Positions 19,978 to 20,407 of a stretch of 20,407 bases of DNA are shown one piece after another. The stretch spans positions 1 through 20,407 of the forward strand of contig JAJZBP010000009.1 of the NCBI GenBank assembly GCA_021798855.1, read 5' to 3'. A program made the position numbers and the translations under genes. Origin of the DNA: Bacillota bacterium. GTDB lineage: Bacteria; Bacillota; Sulfobacillia; JAJZIM01; JAJZBP01. Below the pieces are notes generated by a model that had not been told where the DNA came from, made no database searches, and saw only the letters and a program-made list of their open reading frames with translations. Position 1 is the first letter of the stretch. Each line of letters starts with the position of its first letter.

Positions 19978-20407
19978 GGAAAAACTGTGGTCATCCTCCA
20001 TCCTGGGAAGACGGCCAAGGGAAACCGGCCATAAAGTGTTTTTTTGGTACTCACACCTTACAAAGCCGGGTTACCAACTTGAAATAAATGCAGCTGCAAA
20101 TCGGCGCTGAAACCCCAAGGAAGCAAGTCTTGGCAATACTGGCCCAAGGGGACGCTCTTTTTCGGGGATTCCGGTAAGTGCCATTTAGACCCGGTTAGGA
20201 CCGTGTTCCCTCCGTGCTAAGATAGGAGAGACACTTGTCCCCCGCGAAATTATTGTAGAGGGCGGGGAAAGGTGAGTGATTTATGGGAAGTGTGGTAAGG
20301 TGGACACGGGGTAACAGATTGGGAGGTGATGGGATAGACGAAACATGGTAAACCGCCTAAGATGGGGATTAGCAAAAACCAACCCAAAGGTGAGCTTACC
20401 ATGTATA
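19978..20407. other. Non-coding region after dinG with several stem-loops
   Basis: No gene is visible in 430 bases. A weak GGCC/GGCC stem followed by a T-run at 20039-20045 could be the dinG terminator. Other structure: palindrome TGCAGCTGCA (20089-20098); CCAAG/CTTGG stem near 20117-20137; an imperfect long stem, GGACCGTGTTCCCTCC (20199-20214) with GGAGAGACACTTGTCC (20225-20240); and CCCCGC/GCGGGG (about 20241-20268). These could be a leader for a plus-strand gene beyond the window. Confidence 0.5.
20343..20404. repeat. 9-bp inverted repeat at the right edge
   Basis: ACATGGTAA (20343-20351) and TTACCATGT (20396-20404) are perfect inverted copies 44 bases apart. The right arm overlaps GGTGAGCTTACC, itself nearly palindromic. 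This may be an operator or an element end cut by the window. Confidence 0.5.

Noticed and set aside
20110..20150. Segment resembling part of the SRP RNA (AAGGAAGCA followed by GGCA)
   Set aside because: The conserved GGTCAGG side of helix 8 is absent and the tetraloop stem cannot be formed as in SRP RNA.

Overview
The window looks like chromosomal DNA of a GC-rich, spore-forming Firmicute (Bacillota), probably a Clostridia- or Moorella-type lineage. The evidence is a SigH-type sporulation sigma factor, a Cys-specific T-box leader in front of cysE-cysS, an orphan PAS histidine kinase of the sporulation type, and the conserved minus-strand order carD / PIN-TRAM / ispDF / cysE / cysS / mrnC / rlmB / sigH. 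No species can be named from sequence alone.

Layout. (1) 1-1440 is a decayed mobile segment: a RepL-like replication gene, a truncated ParB-like fragment, strong hairpins, and two pairs of tandem repeats next to a tRNA operon. (2) 1446-2076 holds five tRNA genes: Thr(GGT), iMet(CAT), Tyr(GTA) and Thr(TGT) on the minus strand behind a sigma-A promoter, and Ser(GCT) on the plus strand behind its own promoter and followed by a terminator. (3) 2085-8296, all minus, is a tightly packed housekeeping block: T-box, cysE, cysS, mrnC, thyA, folA, rlmB, then promoter, sigH and a 4Fe-4S uracil-DNA glycosylase. Several starts overlap the preceding stop.

(4) 8310-13487 interrupts the block usually formed by ispDF and cysE. 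It contains a minus-strand cassette (a 48-residue ORF, an XRE repressor-like protein, an ImmA/IrrE metalloprotease, and a seven-helix membrane protein whose cytoplasmic part looks like an HD-GYP domain that has lost its metal ligands). About 0.8 kb of repeat-rich non-coding DNA follows, then a plus-strand pair (PAS histidine kinase and hemerythrin-like protein). (5) 13510-16970, minus, is carD, PIN-TRAM and fused ispDF, with a clear promoter before PIN-TRAM and a terminator at the carD stop codon. (6) 16971-17826 is non-coding and hairpin-rich. (7) 17827-19977, plus, is a DinG-type Fe-S helicase, followed by 430 bases with no recognised gene.

Best candidate for an under-described system: the cassette at 8310-10851. 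Its regulator-protease pair resembles ImmR/ImmA and DdrO/IrrE switches, where the protease cuts the repressor. The third member may be a membrane sensor with a non-catalytic HD-GYP fold. The kinase-hemerythrin pair next to it is a second plausible signalling unit.
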